Origin: Haliea sp964022665
GTDB taxonomy: Bacteria; Pseudomonadota; Gammaproteobacteria; Pseudomonadales; Halieaceae
DNA length: 64,000 bases
Direction of reading: 5' to 3'
NCBI GenBank assembly: GCA_964022665.1
Contig: CAXIDF010000008.1
Coordinates: 1-64,000 of the forward strand
The notes under the pieces were generated by a model that was not told the DNA's origin, did not search any database, and saw nothing but the letters and a program-made list of their open reading frames with translations. Positions 28,085-37,214 of this stretch are shown one piece after another. The number at the start of each line of letters is the position of its first letter. Position 1 is the first letter of the stretch. Made by a program: the position numbers and the translations under genes.

Positions 28085-29022
28085 GGAGAGCCATTCCCCG
28101 CGCACGCCATGGCCCGTGCGACGGTAGCCAGCGTATCGCGCGGCACCCAGCCGGTTGCCTGCAAAAGCGCGTGGTTGTCGTACCGCTCGGCGCCGAACAA
28201 CTTGTCGAAGCTGGACCCCTGTGCCTGCCGCTGAACCAGATCGAGCAGGGAAGCGAGAACGCGCCATAGCCAGGCGGGGCTAGCCACACCGGGCCCCTGT
28301 TTGCCCAGCGCGGCTCGCAACACCTGATACGTCTCTCTGGTGCTGTACGCCCGACCATCCGTGACATTGAAGGTGTTCACCCCGCTCAGGCCAGTCCCGG
28401 GCAGCAGCAGCAGGAGTTCGACCAGGTCGCCCAGACCAATCATGGAACGCGCGCCGCCCGCCGGCGGCGCTGGCAAACCGAATCGCGCAGCACGCAACAG
28501 CCACTTCAGGTTGCCTTTCGGCTCCGGGCCGTACACCAGTGCCGGGCGCAGAATAATGACCGTCATGGCACTGCGGTGAAAGCGCTCGCGCAGCGCGCAC
28601 TCGGCCTCCCACTTGGAGCGACCATAGGCATCCGCGGGTGCAGACACCTCCATCTCGCGCCGCGGCATGGATGTTGCCGGAGGGCCCATCGCCTTGACGC
28701 TGCTGACAAAAATGAAGTGGTGTACGCCTGCGCGCTCAGCTGCATCTGCGAGTGCGAGGGTCGCGCGGCAGTTCACGGCGGCATACTGTGCGGCCGGTGC
28801 CTGCGTGTGGGCGATACCCGCAAGGTGATAAACGGTGCTCACACCCTGTAGCAGGGATTCGTCCAGGTTCTCCGCAGCGAAATCCACAGCGTGCCTCGCC
28901 AGGCCGCCGCGGGCAGCGCCACCCCGGCGGCTGACAAGTACGGGTGCCAGCTCCTGCTGCTGTAGTCGCGCCGTCAGTGCCTGCCCGATATAACCGCTGG
29001 CACCGGTTACCAGCACCGACAT
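28081..29022 (-). CDS. NAD-dependent epimerase/reductase (WbpV-like)
   Basis: A 313-residue extended SDR with VTGASGYIGQAL (about 4-15) for NAD(P) binding and the active-site pair YGRSKWEAE. It starts at ATG 29022 (MSVLVTGASG); the open frame reaches 29082, but those codons look like leader. In P. aeruginosa O6 and rhizobia, the WbpV/WreQ-type enzyme works with WbpM to make UDP-QuiNAc. The gene order here, epimerase-transferase-dehydratase, equals wbpV-wbpL-wbpM. A 4-epimerase role cannot be excluded from sequence alone. Confidence 0.85.
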   Translation of the reverse strand: MSVLVTGASGYIGQALTARLQQQELAPVLVSRRGGAARGGLARHAVDFAAENLDESLLQGVSTVYHLAGIAHTQAPAAQYAAVNCRATLALADAAERAGVHHFIFVSSVKAMGPPATSMPRREMEVSAPADAYGRSKWEAECALRERFHRSAMTVIILRPALVYGPEPKGNLKWLLRAARFGLPAPPAGGARSMIGLGDLVELLLLLPGTGLSGVNTFNVTDGRAYSTRETYQVLRAALGKQGPGVASPAWLWRVLASLLDLVQRQAQGSSFDKLFGAERYDNHALLQATGWVPRDTLATVARAMACAGNGSP

Positions 29023-29153
29023 GTACACCCCGCCAATTTCCAGTTGTCTTGCGCCGCGCCGGCGTATTGTGCGGACATACATTTCCCTTCAGCAGCGTTT
29101 CCGCACCCGCAAAAAAGTGGGGGCCAAGCCCCCATGATACGGATGCCCGGCGC

Positions 29154-29561
29154 CTAATCCAGTGTTATGACTGTGCGGTTCTTTTCCAGCGTGGCGGGAC
29201 CAATGCCCTTGACGTCCGCCAGCTCCTCCACCGTCGTGAAGGGCCCATAGGCCTCCCGGTAGCGAATGATGTCCTGCGCCCGCGACAGCCCTACACCCTG
29301 CAGCATAGCGGCCAATGTGGCGGCATCTGCGGTGTTGATGTTGACGCGTTGTACCGCGACCTCGGCAGCAAGCGGCGGCACATCGGGCGCTGCCGATACT
29401 GGAGCCGACAGGCCGCCCAGACTGAGGCATACCGCTAAGGCCCCCAGCAAAGCCGGCCACCGCTGCCGGCGTTTCCCGCCGGGTGATTGTAACTTCGGGT
29501 GGACCTGTGGGTCGGGCTGACATGCCCGATAAACATGCATAGTGTATTGTTTGAGTGACAT
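29154..29561 (-). CDS. ComEA-like helix-hairpin-helix protein
   Basis: A 135-residue exported DNA-binding protein starting at ATG 29561, after GGAGA. A hydrophobic segment (about 37-57, ALLGALAVCLSLGGL) precedes two helix-hairpin-helix motifs (about 70-135): VNINTADAATLAAMLQGVGL and FTTVEELADVKGIGPATLEK. ComEA proteins bind incoming DNA in the periplasm during natural transformation, but many short versions in pseudomonads have no proven uptake role. A gene of this type also follows wbpM in P. aeruginosa. It lies between pyrF and the polysaccharide cassette. Confidence 0.85.
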   Translation of the reverse strand: MSLKQYTMHVYRACQPDPQVHPKLQSPGGKRRQRWPALLGALAVCLSLGGLSAPVSAAPDVPPLAAEVAVQRVNINTADAATLAAMLQGVGLSRAQDIIRYREAYGPFTTVEELADVKGIGPATLEKNRTVITLD

Positions 29562-29684
29562 GGCGTTATCTCCGTATGACGTTGTGGCATCCCTGCACAT
29601 CCGTATCGAAGCAAAGTCTAGCAGGCACCCGGGCATGCGGAGTGCCTTTGGTCACATCTGACTTAATGCGCCGGCTCGCCGACG

Positions 29685-30386
29685 CTATCCGCCCGCCGTG
29701 CGCAAATCCTCGTGCACCCGCTGCAGGGCCGCCAGCGGGTCGGCTGCCGAGGTAATTGAACGACCGACCACGAGATAGTCTGCCCCTCGCCTGCGCGCGT
29801 CAGCGGGTGTGACGACCCGACGCTGGTCACCCGGCGAGTCACCCGCGAGACGAATGCCCGGTGTAACCAGGGCAAAGTCTTCGCCGCGCTGCTCCCGCAG
29901 TGTGGGGCACTCCTCAGCCGAGCACACCACGCCCTGCATCCCGCAGTCTGCCGCCAGACCGGCCAGTGATGAGACGCGCGCCAGCGCGCCCTCAAGATAA
30001 CCGAGCTCACGCAGGTCTTCATCGGTCATGCTGGTCAGGACCGTGACGGCAATAAGCAGCGGTGGCTGTTGCAGGCGTGCGAGTTCCGCGGCTGCCGCCT
30101 CCATCATGCGGCGCCCCCCGCTGGCGTGCACATTAAGCATCCAAACGCCGAGGTCGGCCGCAGCACGTACCGCCGAAGCCACCGTGTTGGGTATGTCGTG
30201 AAACTTGAGATCCAGGAACACGTCGTAGCCCTGATCCTGCAGGCGCCGCACCAGACCGGGCCCGCTGCGCGTGAACAGTTCCTTGCCTACCTTGAGCCGA
30301 CAGAGCTGCGGCGACAGCTGCTCAACGAGCGCCAGCGCCGAGGCTTCATCGGGGTAGTCCAGAGCCACCAGAATGGGAGAGTGCAT
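29685..30386 (-). CDS. pyrF: Orotidine 5'-phosphate decarboxylase
   Basis: A 233-residue TIM-barrel enzyme that performs the last step of UMP synthesis. Its active-site signature DLKFHDIPNTVASAV, with the Asp-Lys-Asp catalytic set, is intact. VTPGIRLAGDSPGDQ, the phosphate-binding region, and DYLVVGRSIT are also present. The ATG at 30386 (MHSPILVALDYP) is preferred because GAAGG lies 8 nt upstream; a TTG five codons earlier is in frame. It follows lapB by 30 bp, the conserved lapA-lapB-pyrF order. Confidence 0.97.
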   Translation of the reverse strand: MHSPILVALDYPDEASALALVEQLSPQLCRLKVGKELFTRSGPGLVRRLQDQGYDVFLDLKFHDIPNTVASAVRAAADLGVWMLNVHASGGRRMMEAAAAELARLQQPPLLIAVTVLTSMTDEDLRELGYLEGALARVSSLAGLAADCGMQGVVCSAEECPTLREQRGEDFALVTPGIRLAGDSPGDQRRVVTPADARRRGADYLVVGRSITSAADPLAALQRVHEDLRTAGG

Positions 30387-30416
30387 CGAGAACGCCTTCA
30401 ATAACTGCGGCCGTGC

Positions 30417-31619
30417 TCAGTCGACACGGTTGCCGCGAATGGATTTGACGGTGCCCCAGTGCTTGCAGCCGGGGCAGAACCAGTGGAGTTGGCGGCCAGC
30501 AAAGCCGCAGTGACCGCAGCGGTAACTCGGCCGCTCCGCCAGCAACCGGGCCACCAGTTTCTGCAGTGCCGCAAGATTGTCGCGCACGGAACCTTCGGTA
30601 TTGGCAGCCTGCAGTTCAATCAGCCGCGACAATCCGCCCAGCGAGGGCGCTTTCGTCAGCTGCCCCGAGAGAAACTCCATCGCGGCCTGATCGCCCTGTG
30701 TAGCACGCACATCATCGGCAACCGCCACCACAAGGCCCGTAGCCGGGCTGGACTGCAGGCACTCCTGCAGATATTGCCGCAGCGGTGTCGTGTCGCCCAG
30801 TTGGCTGTAGGCTTCGTGCAGGGCGGGCACGGTTTCGGGGATGTAGTCGGGGTCCTGCTGCTGCACCTTGCGCAGGGCCTTGATCGCCGCCTTGTATTGC
30901 CCGGCCTGGCATTCAAGCTCGCCCAGCATGAGTGAAGCACGCACGCAGCAACGGTCGTGGTGCAAAGCCTGCTGCAACTGCTTGCGCGCCTCCTGCAGGT
31001 CGCCCTGTTCCAGCATTTCCGCCGCCAGCTCACAGTGATAATGCGCCAGCGCAACTGCCACCGGCTGACGGCTCGCGCCGCTGGGCACCGGTGGGGTGGG
31101 GCCGAGCAGGGACTTGCGCGGCAACAGGGCCGTTGCCACATCAACGGCCTGGGCCCACTCCCGCTGGCTCTGGTAGATGTCCAGCAGGTGTCGGCGGCTC
31201 GCGCGCCGCTGTTCGGGGGAATCCTTCACCAGATCCAGCAGCAGGCGCTCGGCGCGATCAAACAGCCCCGCACTGATATAGTCGCGGGCCAGCTCGAGAT
31301 GCGCCTGGTGAATTTGCGGGCGGGGCAGGCTGGGGCGGGCCAGCAGGTTCTGGTGTATGCGTATGGCCCGGTCAACCTCGCCGCGCTTGCGCAGCAGGTT
31401 GCCCAACGCAATGTGGGTTTCCAGCGTTTCGCTATTGACCTCGAGGGCGTCGATGAAAGCGTCCACCGCGCCGTCCGGGCGGCCATCCAGCAGGTAATTC
31501 AATCCCTTGTAGTATTGGCCTGGCACTTCAGACGCCTGCGCACTCGCGCTGCGCCGCCCCAGCCACCAACCGATGCCGATGGCGGCAAACAGGAGCGCGA
31601 ATACCAGCAGGTCATTCAC
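30417..31619 (-). CDS. lapB: Lipopolysaccharide assembly protein B (YciM)
   Basis: A 400-residue inner-membrane protein with one N-terminal helix (about 3-18), a series of tetratricopeptide repeats (about 35-340) and a C-terminal rubredoxin-like zinc/iron knuckle with four cysteines (CGHCGFAGRQLHWFCPGCKH). In E. coli LapB presents LpxC to FtsH and so sets the lipid A level. The GTG start lies 8 bp inside the end of lapA, indicating coupled translation. Length is close to the family norm of about 390. Confidence 0.95.
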   Translation of the reverse strand: MNDLLVFALLFAAIGIGWWLGRRSASAQASEVPGQYYKGLNYLLDGRPDGAVDAFIDALEVNSETLETHIALGNLLRKRGEVDRAIRIHQNLLARPSLPRPQIHQAHLELARDYISAGLFDRAERLLLDLVKDSPEQRRASRRHLLDIYQSQREWAQAVDVATALLPRKSLLGPTPPVPSGASRQPVAVALAHYHCELAAEMLEQGDLQEARKQLQQALHHDRCCVRASLMLGELECQAGQYKAAIKALRKVQQQDPDYIPETVPALHEAYSQLGDTTPLRQYLQECLQSSPATGLVVAVADDVRATQGDQAAMEFLSGQLTKAPSLGGLSRLIELQAANTEGSVRDNLAALQKLVARLLAERPSYRCGHCGFAGRQLHWFCPGCKHWGTVKSIRGNRVD

Positions 31620-31959
31620 CGTTTTTGAGCCCAGCGACCCTCAGACGATCCAGTTCCACTTTGCATTTCTCCAGCTTGCGCCGTGCCAGAACAAGCTTGC
31701 CGCGCAATCGGAGAATGATGATGCTCGAGGCCAGCAGCCCCAGCAAACCGCCCAGCGCCAGCGTGGCGAGCAACCAGAGGGCGAGGCTACGCGGCGCCAG
31801 GTCAACCACCAGCAGGTCGAGAGCGACCGGCTCGGGATTCTGCACGGCGAACAACGCGCCCGCCGCGAGCATCGCCAGTATAACCAGCACCAGAATCAGT
31901 CGGCGGAGAATCCTCGCCAGACGACCCGCGCCGTTGGAAGCGGTGGTGGCCATGCTCAC
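31612..31959 (-). CDS. lapA: Lipopolysaccharide assembly protein A domain protein
   Basis: A 115-residue inner-membrane protein (DUF1049/LapA family) with two transmembrane helices (about 20-42 and 58-82) and a short basic, coiled-coil C-terminus (RKLEKCKVELDRLR). It starts at GTG 31959, overlapping the ihfB stop, or at ATG 31953 two codons later. It acts with LapB in lipopolysaccharide homeostasis in E. coli. The operon order ihfB-lapA-lapB-pyrF is conserved in gammaproteobacteria. Confidence 0.9.
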   Translation of the reverse strand: MSMATTASNGAGRLARILRRLILVLVILAMLAAGALFAVQNPEPVALDLLVVDLAPRSLALWLLATLALGGLLGLLASSIIILRLRGKLVLARRKLEKCKVELDRLRVAGLKNGE

Positions 31960-32252
31960 AACCCCGCCTGCAATCCCAGGTTGACCCGCTCCCGCAGCTC
32001 TTTACCGGGCTTGAAATGGGGAACGTACTTGCCGGTCAGTTCTACCGTGTCGCCGGTTTTCGGGTTGCGGCCACGGCGCGGTTCACGATAGTGCAGTGAA
32101 AAGCTGCCAAAACCCCGAATCTCGATGCGCTCTCCACCGGAGAGTGCCTCGGACATGTGTTCGATAATCGTCTTGACGGCCAGCTCCACGTCTTTCAGCG
32201 ACAGCTGTGCCTGCCGGGCGGCAATTGCCTCAATGAGTTCACTTTTCGTCAT
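31956..32252 (-). CDS. ihfB: Integration host factor subunit beta
   Basis: A 98-residue HU/IHF-type DNA-bending subunit, partner of IhfA (841-1146). Conserved features are MTKSELIEAIA, IEIRGFGSFSLHYREPRRGRNPKTG and the arm through YVPHFKPGKELRERV. The start is ATG 32252; a longer frame to 32342 lacks family similarity. It follows rpsA across a terminator, as in many gammaproteobacteria, and heads ihfB-lapA-lapB-pyrF. Confidence 0.97.
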   Translation of the reverse strand: MTKSELIEAIAARQAQLSLKDVELAVKTIIEHMSEALSGGERIEIRGFGSFSLHYREPRRGRNPKTGDTVELTGKYVPHFKPGKELRERVNLGLQAGL

Positions 32253-32357
32253 CGCGGGGCCCCTATCCACCTGCGCTCTCGCCAGACCGATTTCGGTCGT
32301 GCTCAGGGAAACTATTGTGACGCCGCCAGCGCAGTTACGCAACTCGTTATTTTATAT

Positions 32358-32387
32358 AGAAAAAAGGCCCACCAACGGGTGAGCCTT
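32358..32387 (-). terminator. Rho-independent terminator after rpsA
   Basis: On the minus strand an imperfect stem (AAGGCTCACCC with GGTGGGCCTT, three-base loop) runs into a T-tract at 32365-32358. It lies about 75 bp beyond the rpsA stop and upstream of ihfB, so it ends the cmk-rpsA transcript. Confidence 0.8.
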
Positions 32388-32462
32388 CGCGAGGAGTGAG
32401 GCTTCGGGGGCACCATAGCGCCCCGTTGCCTGACTGCGGAGCGCACGCGCCCCGCAACGGTA

Positions 32463-34133
32463 TCACTTCTCCATTTGCGCCTTGATCAGGTCGCCGATGG
32501 TGCCGGGGGAAGAGGACTCTTCCTGATCCTTCAGCGACTTCACGGCATCTTTCTCGTCGTCGTAGTCTTTCGCCTTCACCGACAACACAACGCTGCGGTT
32601 CTTGCGGTCGACCGAGATGATCTTCGCTTCGACGCTGTCGCCCACCTTGTAGATGCTGCGGGCATCTTCAACCTTTTCACGGCTGATGTCCGAGGCTTTG
32701 AGAATACCCTCAACCTCGTCTGCCAGCTGCACGGTCACGCTGCGCGCGTCCACGGCAATCACTTCGCCGGTGACGATGGCACCGCGATCATTCTCACCGA
32801 CGAAGCCGGAGAACGCATCGTCCTCGAGCTGCTTGATGCCCAGCGAGATACGCTCACGCTCGGGGTCGATGGACAGAATGACGGTTTCAATCTCGTCGCC
32901 TTTCTTGTAATTGCGTACCGCTTCCTCGCCCACTTCGTTCCAGCTGATGTCGGAGAGGTGAACCAGGCCATCGATGTTGCCTTCCAGGCCGATGAAGATG
33001 CCGAAGTCGGTAATCGACTTGATGCTGCCGGCAATCTTGTCGCCCTTGGCGTACTGAGAAGCGAAGGCGTCCCACGGATTCTGCATGCACTGCTTGATGC
33101 CCAGCGAGATGCGACGACGCTCCTCGTCGATATCCAGCACCATGACCTCGACCTCATCACCCAGCTGGACGATTTTGGACGGGTGCACGTTCTTGTTGGT
33201 CCAATCCATTTCGGAGACGTGAACCAGGCCCTCGACACCCTCTTCGAGCTCGGCAAAGCAGCCGTAGTCGGTGAGGTTGGTAACACGCGCCTTGACGCGG
33301 CTGCCTTCGGGATAACGGTTGGTGATTTCGACCCACGGATCTTCGCCCAGCTGCTTGAGGCCGAGGGAAACCCGGTTGCGCTCGCGATCGAACTTGAGGA
33401 TCTTGACGTCGATTTCCTGACCCACTTCGACGATCTCGGAGGGGTGCTTGATACGCTTCCACGCCATGTCGGTAATGTGCAGCAGACCGTCGACACCACC
33501 CAGATCCACGAACGCGCCGTAGTCTGTGAGGTTCTTGACAATACCCTTGACGGACATGCCTTCCTGCAGAGACTCAAGCAGGGCTTCACGCTCAACGCTG
33601 TTGGCCGCTTCCATCACGGCGCGGCGGGACACCACCACGTTGTTGCGCTTCTGGTCCAGCTTGATGACCTTGAATTCGAGTTCCTTGTTCTCCAGGTGCG
33701 CGGTATCACGAACCGGGCGCACATCAACCAGCGAGCCAGGAAGGAACGCGCGGATGGTATTGATATCAACAGTAAAGCCACCTTTGACCTTGCCGTTGAT
33801 AATACCCTTGACCACTTCGTCCGCCTCGTGCGCGGCTTCGAGTTCTTTCCAGGACTCGGCACGCTTGGCTTTTTCGCGGGACAGCTTGGTCTCACCGAAA
33901 CCGTCTTCCACGGTTTCCAGCGCTACCTGGACTTCATCGCCGATGCTGAGGGAGCAGTTGCCCGCAGAGTCGACGAACTGGGCACGAGGAATCACGCCTT
34001 CGGACTTCAGCCCGGCATGGACGGTGACCCACTCGTTATCGATGTCGATGACAACGCCGGTGACAATGCTGCCCGGCTCCATCTCGACGGTCTTCAAGCT
34101 TTCTTCAAAGAGTTCAGCGAACGATTCGCTCAT
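32463..34133 (-). CDS. rpsA: 30S ribosomal protein S1
   Basis: A 556-residue protein with six S1/OB-fold repeats (about 20-90, 105-172, 193-262, 280-348, 365-435, 452-520) that helps mRNAs load onto the 30S subunit. Repeats 3-6 carry the RNA-binding consensus, for example GIVKNLTDYGAFVDLGGVDGLLHITDMAW. Length matches E. coli S1 (557). The leader upstream of the ATG (161 bp after cmk) is long enough for the S1 autoregulatory structure known in gammaproteobacteria, but I did not resolve one. AGGT precedes the start. Confidence 0.98.
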   Translation of the reverse strand: MSESFAELFEESLKTVEMEPGSIVTGVVIDIDNEWVTVHAGLKSEGVIPRAQFVDSAGNCSLSIGDEVQVALETVEDGFGETKLSREKAKRAESWKELEAAHEADEVVKGIINGKVKGGFTVDINTIRAFLPGSLVDVRPVRDTAHLENKELEFKVIKLDQKRNNVVVSRRAVMEAANSVEREALLESLQEGMSVKGIVKNLTDYGAFVDLGGVDGLLHITDMAWKRIKHPSEIVEVGQEIDVKILKFDRERNRVSLGLKQLGEDPWVEITNRYPEGSRVKARVTNLTDYGCFAELEEGVEGLVHVSEMDWTNKNVHPSKIVQLGDEVEVMVLDIDEERRRISLGIKQCMQNPWDAFASQYAKGDKIAGSIKSITDFGIFIGLEGNIDGLVHLSDISWNEVGEEAVRNYKKGDEIETVILSIDPERERISLGIKQLEDDAFSGFVGENDRGAIVTGEVIAVDARSVTVQLADEVEGILKASDISREKVEDARSIYKVGDSVEAKIISVDRKNRSVVLSVKAKDYDDEKDAVKSLKDQEESSSPGTIGDLIKAQMEK

Positions 34134-34294
34134 TACACATTACCTGTTTGTGAGAGTACGGCGGCTAACCGCCTTGCCGCGCCTCCAGCTGGCACGGGTC
34201 ATCCGTTAAAACCGACCCCGGCCACTTCTGGAACCGACCTGGGGGCAGCGAGATAAACACCATTGCGAGCACCGGCAGCAATACGCCCGCCCGG

Positions 34295-34981
34295 TCACAC
34301 CAGGCCGCGCTCGCGCGCCGCCTCCATGACGGCAGAGAACACGTCGCCGATAGGCAAGCGACTGCTGTCGATGACAATGGCATCTTCAGCGGGAACCAGC
34401 GGGGAGGCGGAGCGGCTGCTATCGCGCGCATCGCGCTCCTCGATGTCCTCGAGAAGGCGCGGGAGACTAACATTTTCTCCCTTGTCGAGCAACTGTCGGT
34501 AACGCCGCCGCGCGCGCTCTTCGGCGCTGGCGGTCAGGAAGATCTTGAGCGATGCGCGGGGGAATACAACCGTACCCATGTCGCGGCCATCCGCCACCAG
34601 CCCGGGGGCCTGGCAAAACTCCCGCTGGCGCTCCAGCAGCGCTTCGCGGACCGCGGGAATCACCGCCACGGTGGAGGCGCCGCGTCCACCCTCTTCCGTG
34701 CGAATGGCACGACTGACATCCCTGCCTTTATAGGCCACGCGCACTTCGCCGGCCGCATCGAGCGCAAAGGCCACATCCAGGTGACGGGCGACGGCTGCCA
34801 CCGCCGTGTGGTCGTCCCAGGCAACGCCCTCCAGCACACACGCATGCCCGGTCACCCGATAGAGGGCGCCGCTGTCCAGAAAGTGCCAGCCCAGGGCCTC
34901 TGCGAGCAGGTGACTGAGCGTCCCCTTGCCGGCCCCGCTGGGACCGTCGACCGTGATCACTGGCACCGGCTGGCGCCCCAT
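34295..34981 (-). CDS. cmk: Cytidylate kinase
   Basis: A 228-residue nucleoside monophosphate kinase that phosphorylates CMP/dCMP. P-loop GPSGAGKGT (about 13-21), CMP-binding residues near DSGALYRV, VADGRDMGTVVFP and RRRYRQL are all present. It overlaps the aroA stop by one base (TGATG) and precedes rpsA, a conserved pairing. Length is normal. Confidence 0.97.
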   Translation of the reverse strand: MGRQPVPVITVDGPSGAGKGTLSHLLAEALGWHFLDSGALYRVTGHACVLEGVAWDDHTAVAAVARHLDVAFALDAAGEVRVAYKGRDVSRAIRTEEGGRGASTVAVIPAVREALLERQREFCQAPGLVADGRDMGTVVFPRASLKIFLTASAEERARRRYRQLLDKGENVSLPRLLEDIEERDARDSSRSASPLVPAEDAIVIDSSRLPIGDVFSAVMEAARERGLV

Positions 34982-36285
34982 CAGTCGACCCGCGCGGATA
35001 TTTGCAGGCCGAGGCCACGCGCCAGTGCGTCAAAGCCCGGAAAGGACGTACTGACATGGTCGCAGTCGAGAATGCGAATTTCTTCGTCCGCCCGCAGTGC
35101 CGCAATAGCGAACGACATGGCGATACGATGATCGTGAAAGGTGTTGATGATACCGCCGCCGATTGGGCCGCCTTCGATGATGATGCCATCGTCCAGCACC
35201 TCGTTGACCACCCCGAGGGTGGTAAGGCCCGCCGCCATGGCGGCAATGCGATCGCTTTCCTTCACTCGTAGCTCCTCTGCACCGTGCAATACCGTGCGGC
35301 CACTGGCGCAGGCAGCGGCAATAAACAGCGCCGGGAATTCGTCGATCGCCAGCGGCACCTGGTCCAGCGGGATTTCAATGCCCTGCAGGGGGGCGTAGCG
35401 CACACGAATATCCGCCACGGGTTCCCCGCCGACTTCCCGCTCGCGCTTGAGGGTGATGTCAGCCCCCATGGCGCGCAGGATATTCAGCACACCGATGCGC
35501 GTGGGGTTGATGCCAACATGGGTAAGCAGCAGGTCCGAGCCCGGTGCGATGCTCGCCGCGACGAGAAAGAACGCCGCAGACGAGATATCCGCAGGCACGT
35601 CTATGTCGGTTGCCAGCAGGCGACCGCCACCCGTGAGGCTGATGACTCCCTGCTCACTGCGCACGGTGTAGCCAAACCCCTGCAGCATACGCTCGGTATG
35701 ATCGCGCGTCGGGGCGGGTTCGGTCACCGAGGTGGTGCCCTCGGCGTACAGTCCGGCAAGCAGCACACAGGACTTGACCTGCGCACTGGCCATAGGCAAA
35801 TCGTAATGAATGCCCTGCAGCGCCTGGCCGCCGGTAATATGCAGCGGTGGCGTGCCGCCCTCGGCACCCTCGATACGGGCGCCCATCAATTTCAGCGGGT
35901 CAATCACCCGGCCCATGGGACGCTTGCACAGGGAAACGTCCCCCGTGAGTTCGGTATCGAACGCCTGCCCCGCCAACAGGCCACTCAGCAACCGGATGCT
36001 GGTGCCCGAATTCCCCATATCCAGGGCGGCCGAGGGGACTTGCAAGCCGTGCAAACCCACACCGTGAATGGTGACCTCACCGTCCTCGGGACCCTCGATC
36101 GCGACCCCCATGGCGCGAAATGCCGCGACCGTTGCCAGGGCGTCCTCCCCCTCGAGAAAGCCGCTCACCCGGGTAGTACCCTCGGCGAGGGCACCCAGCA
36201 TGATCGAACGGTGTGAGATGGACTTGTCCCCGGGGACGCGGACTTCACCGCTGATCACACCACCGGGCATTAATTGAAATTCCAT
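34981..36285 (-). CDS. aroA: 3-phosphoshikimate 1-carboxyvinyltransferase (EPSP synthase)
   Basis: A 434-residue enzyme of the shikimate pathway. Signatures are PGDKSISHRSIMLGALAEG, MGNSGTSIRLLSGLLAGQ and LRVKESDRIAAMAAGL. The motif around GNSGTSIR is of the type usual for glyphosate-sensitive (class I) enzymes. In Pseudomonas tyrA and aroA form one fused gene; here they are separate, 27 bp apart. The gene is translationally coupled to cmk downstream. Confidence 0.97.
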   Translation of the reverse strand: MEFQLMPGGVISGEVRVPGDKSISHRSIMLGALAEGTTRVSGFLEGEDALATVAAFRAMGVAIEGPEDGEVTIHGVGLHGLQVPSAALDMGNSGTSIRLLSGLLAGQAFDTELTGDVSLCKRPMGRVIDPLKLMGARIEGAEGGTPPLHITGGQALQGIHYDLPMASAQVKSCVLLAGLYAEGTTSVTEPAPTRDHTERMLQGFGYTVRSEQGVISLTGGGRLLATDIDVPADISSAAFFLVAASIAPGSDLLLTHVGINPTRIGVLNILRAMGADITLKREREVGGEPVADIRVRYAPLQGIEIPLDQVPLAIDEFPALFIAAACASGRTVLHGAEELRVKESDRIAAMAAGLTTLGVVNEVLDDGIIIEGGPIGGGIINTFHDHRIAMSFAIAALRADEEIRILDCDHVSTSFPGFDALARGLGLQISARVD

Positions 36286-36312
36286 GCAGGGTACTCTCTG
36301 GAGTTCTCGGGC

Positions 36313-37212
36313 TCAGGTCGCCGTCTGGCCACGCGCCGCCAACAGGGCGGCAAATTCATCGCGCGCAGCCTTGGCGCGGGAAAAGGTCTGCAGCAGGGTA
36401 TCACCCTCGCCGGCCTCAATCGCTGCACGCAGTTCCTCAAGGTGGGCGGAAAACAAATCAATAGACTGCAGTAGGGCCGGTCCGTTGGCAATGGCGATAT
36501 CCCGCCACATCACGGGGTCGCTGGATGCAATACGGGTGAAGTCGCGAAAGCCACCTGCCGCAAAGCGGAAAATATCATCGCTGGCATCACTCCTCGCGAG
36601 CGCATCCACCAGCGCATAGGCGAGCACGTGAGGCAGGTGGCTGGTCGCCGCCAGGACCCGGTCATGCTCCGCCACGGTCATCTCCACCACCTCCGCACCG
36701 GTGCTGGCCCACATGGCACGCACCAGCTCCACCGCGGAGGGTTCATTCCCCGCTACCGGCGTTAAAATCACGCGGTGCTTTTCAAACAACGCGGCGTTCG
36801 CGGCATCCACACCGCTGCGCTCGGAGCCGGCAATAGGGTGGCCCAGCACCAGCCGCGGTGGCATGGCGCCCCACACACGCTCAGCGGCGCGCTGCAGGCT
36901 GCCCTTGACGCTGGCGACATCGGTGATCACCGGCGGCTGAGACCGCCTAAGCAGCCGCGGGAGGATACGCTCCAGCATCTCTTCGGCTATCAGGGTGGGC
37001 GTTGCAATCACCAGTATATCGGCCGCATCCACGGCCTCATCCAGGTCCAGCGTGTAGCGGTCGATCACGCCCAGCTCCACCCCGCGGCGCAGCGATGACT
37101 CGCGGTGTCCCCAGCCAATGCAGGAGGCGGCAAAACCGTTGGCGCGCAACGCCGCGGCCAGTGAGCCGCCGATCAGCCCCAGACCCAGCACAACCACCGT
37201 CGGCTGCGCCAC
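36313..37212 (-). CDS. tyrA: Prephenate dehydrogenase
   Basis: A 299-residue NAD-dependent enzyme of tyrosine synthesis, with GLGLIGGSLAAALRANG (about 10-26) for nucleotide binding, VITDVASVKG, GHPIAGSERSGVDAAN and HLPHVLAYALV. It has no chorismate mutase or ACT domain, so it is a stand-alone TyrA of the cyclohexadienyl/prephenate dehydrogenase type. The start is GTG, 2 bp after the pheA stop, so it is probably coupled. Whether it prefers prephenate or arogenate cannot be read here. Confidence 0.93.
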   Translation of the reverse strand: MAQPTVVVLGLGLIGGSLAAALRANGFAASCIGWGHRESSLRRGVELGVIDRYTLDLDEAVDAADILVIATPTLIAEEMLERILPRLLRRSQPPVITDVASVKGSLQRAAERVWGAMPPRLVLGHPIAGSERSGVDAANAALFEKHRVILTPVAGNEPSAVELVRAMWASTGAEVVEMTVAEHDRVLAATSHLPHVLAYALVDALARSDASDDIFRFAAGGFRDFTRIASSDPVMWRDIAIANGPALLQSIDLFSAHLEELRAAIEAGEGDTLLQTFSRAKAARDEFAALLAARGQTAT

Positions 37213-37214
37213 GA

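Noticed and set aside
36285..36313. Fused tyrA-aroA as in Pseudomonas
   Set aside because: The genes are separate here: tyrA ends with its own stop, followed by 27 bp and the aroA ATG.
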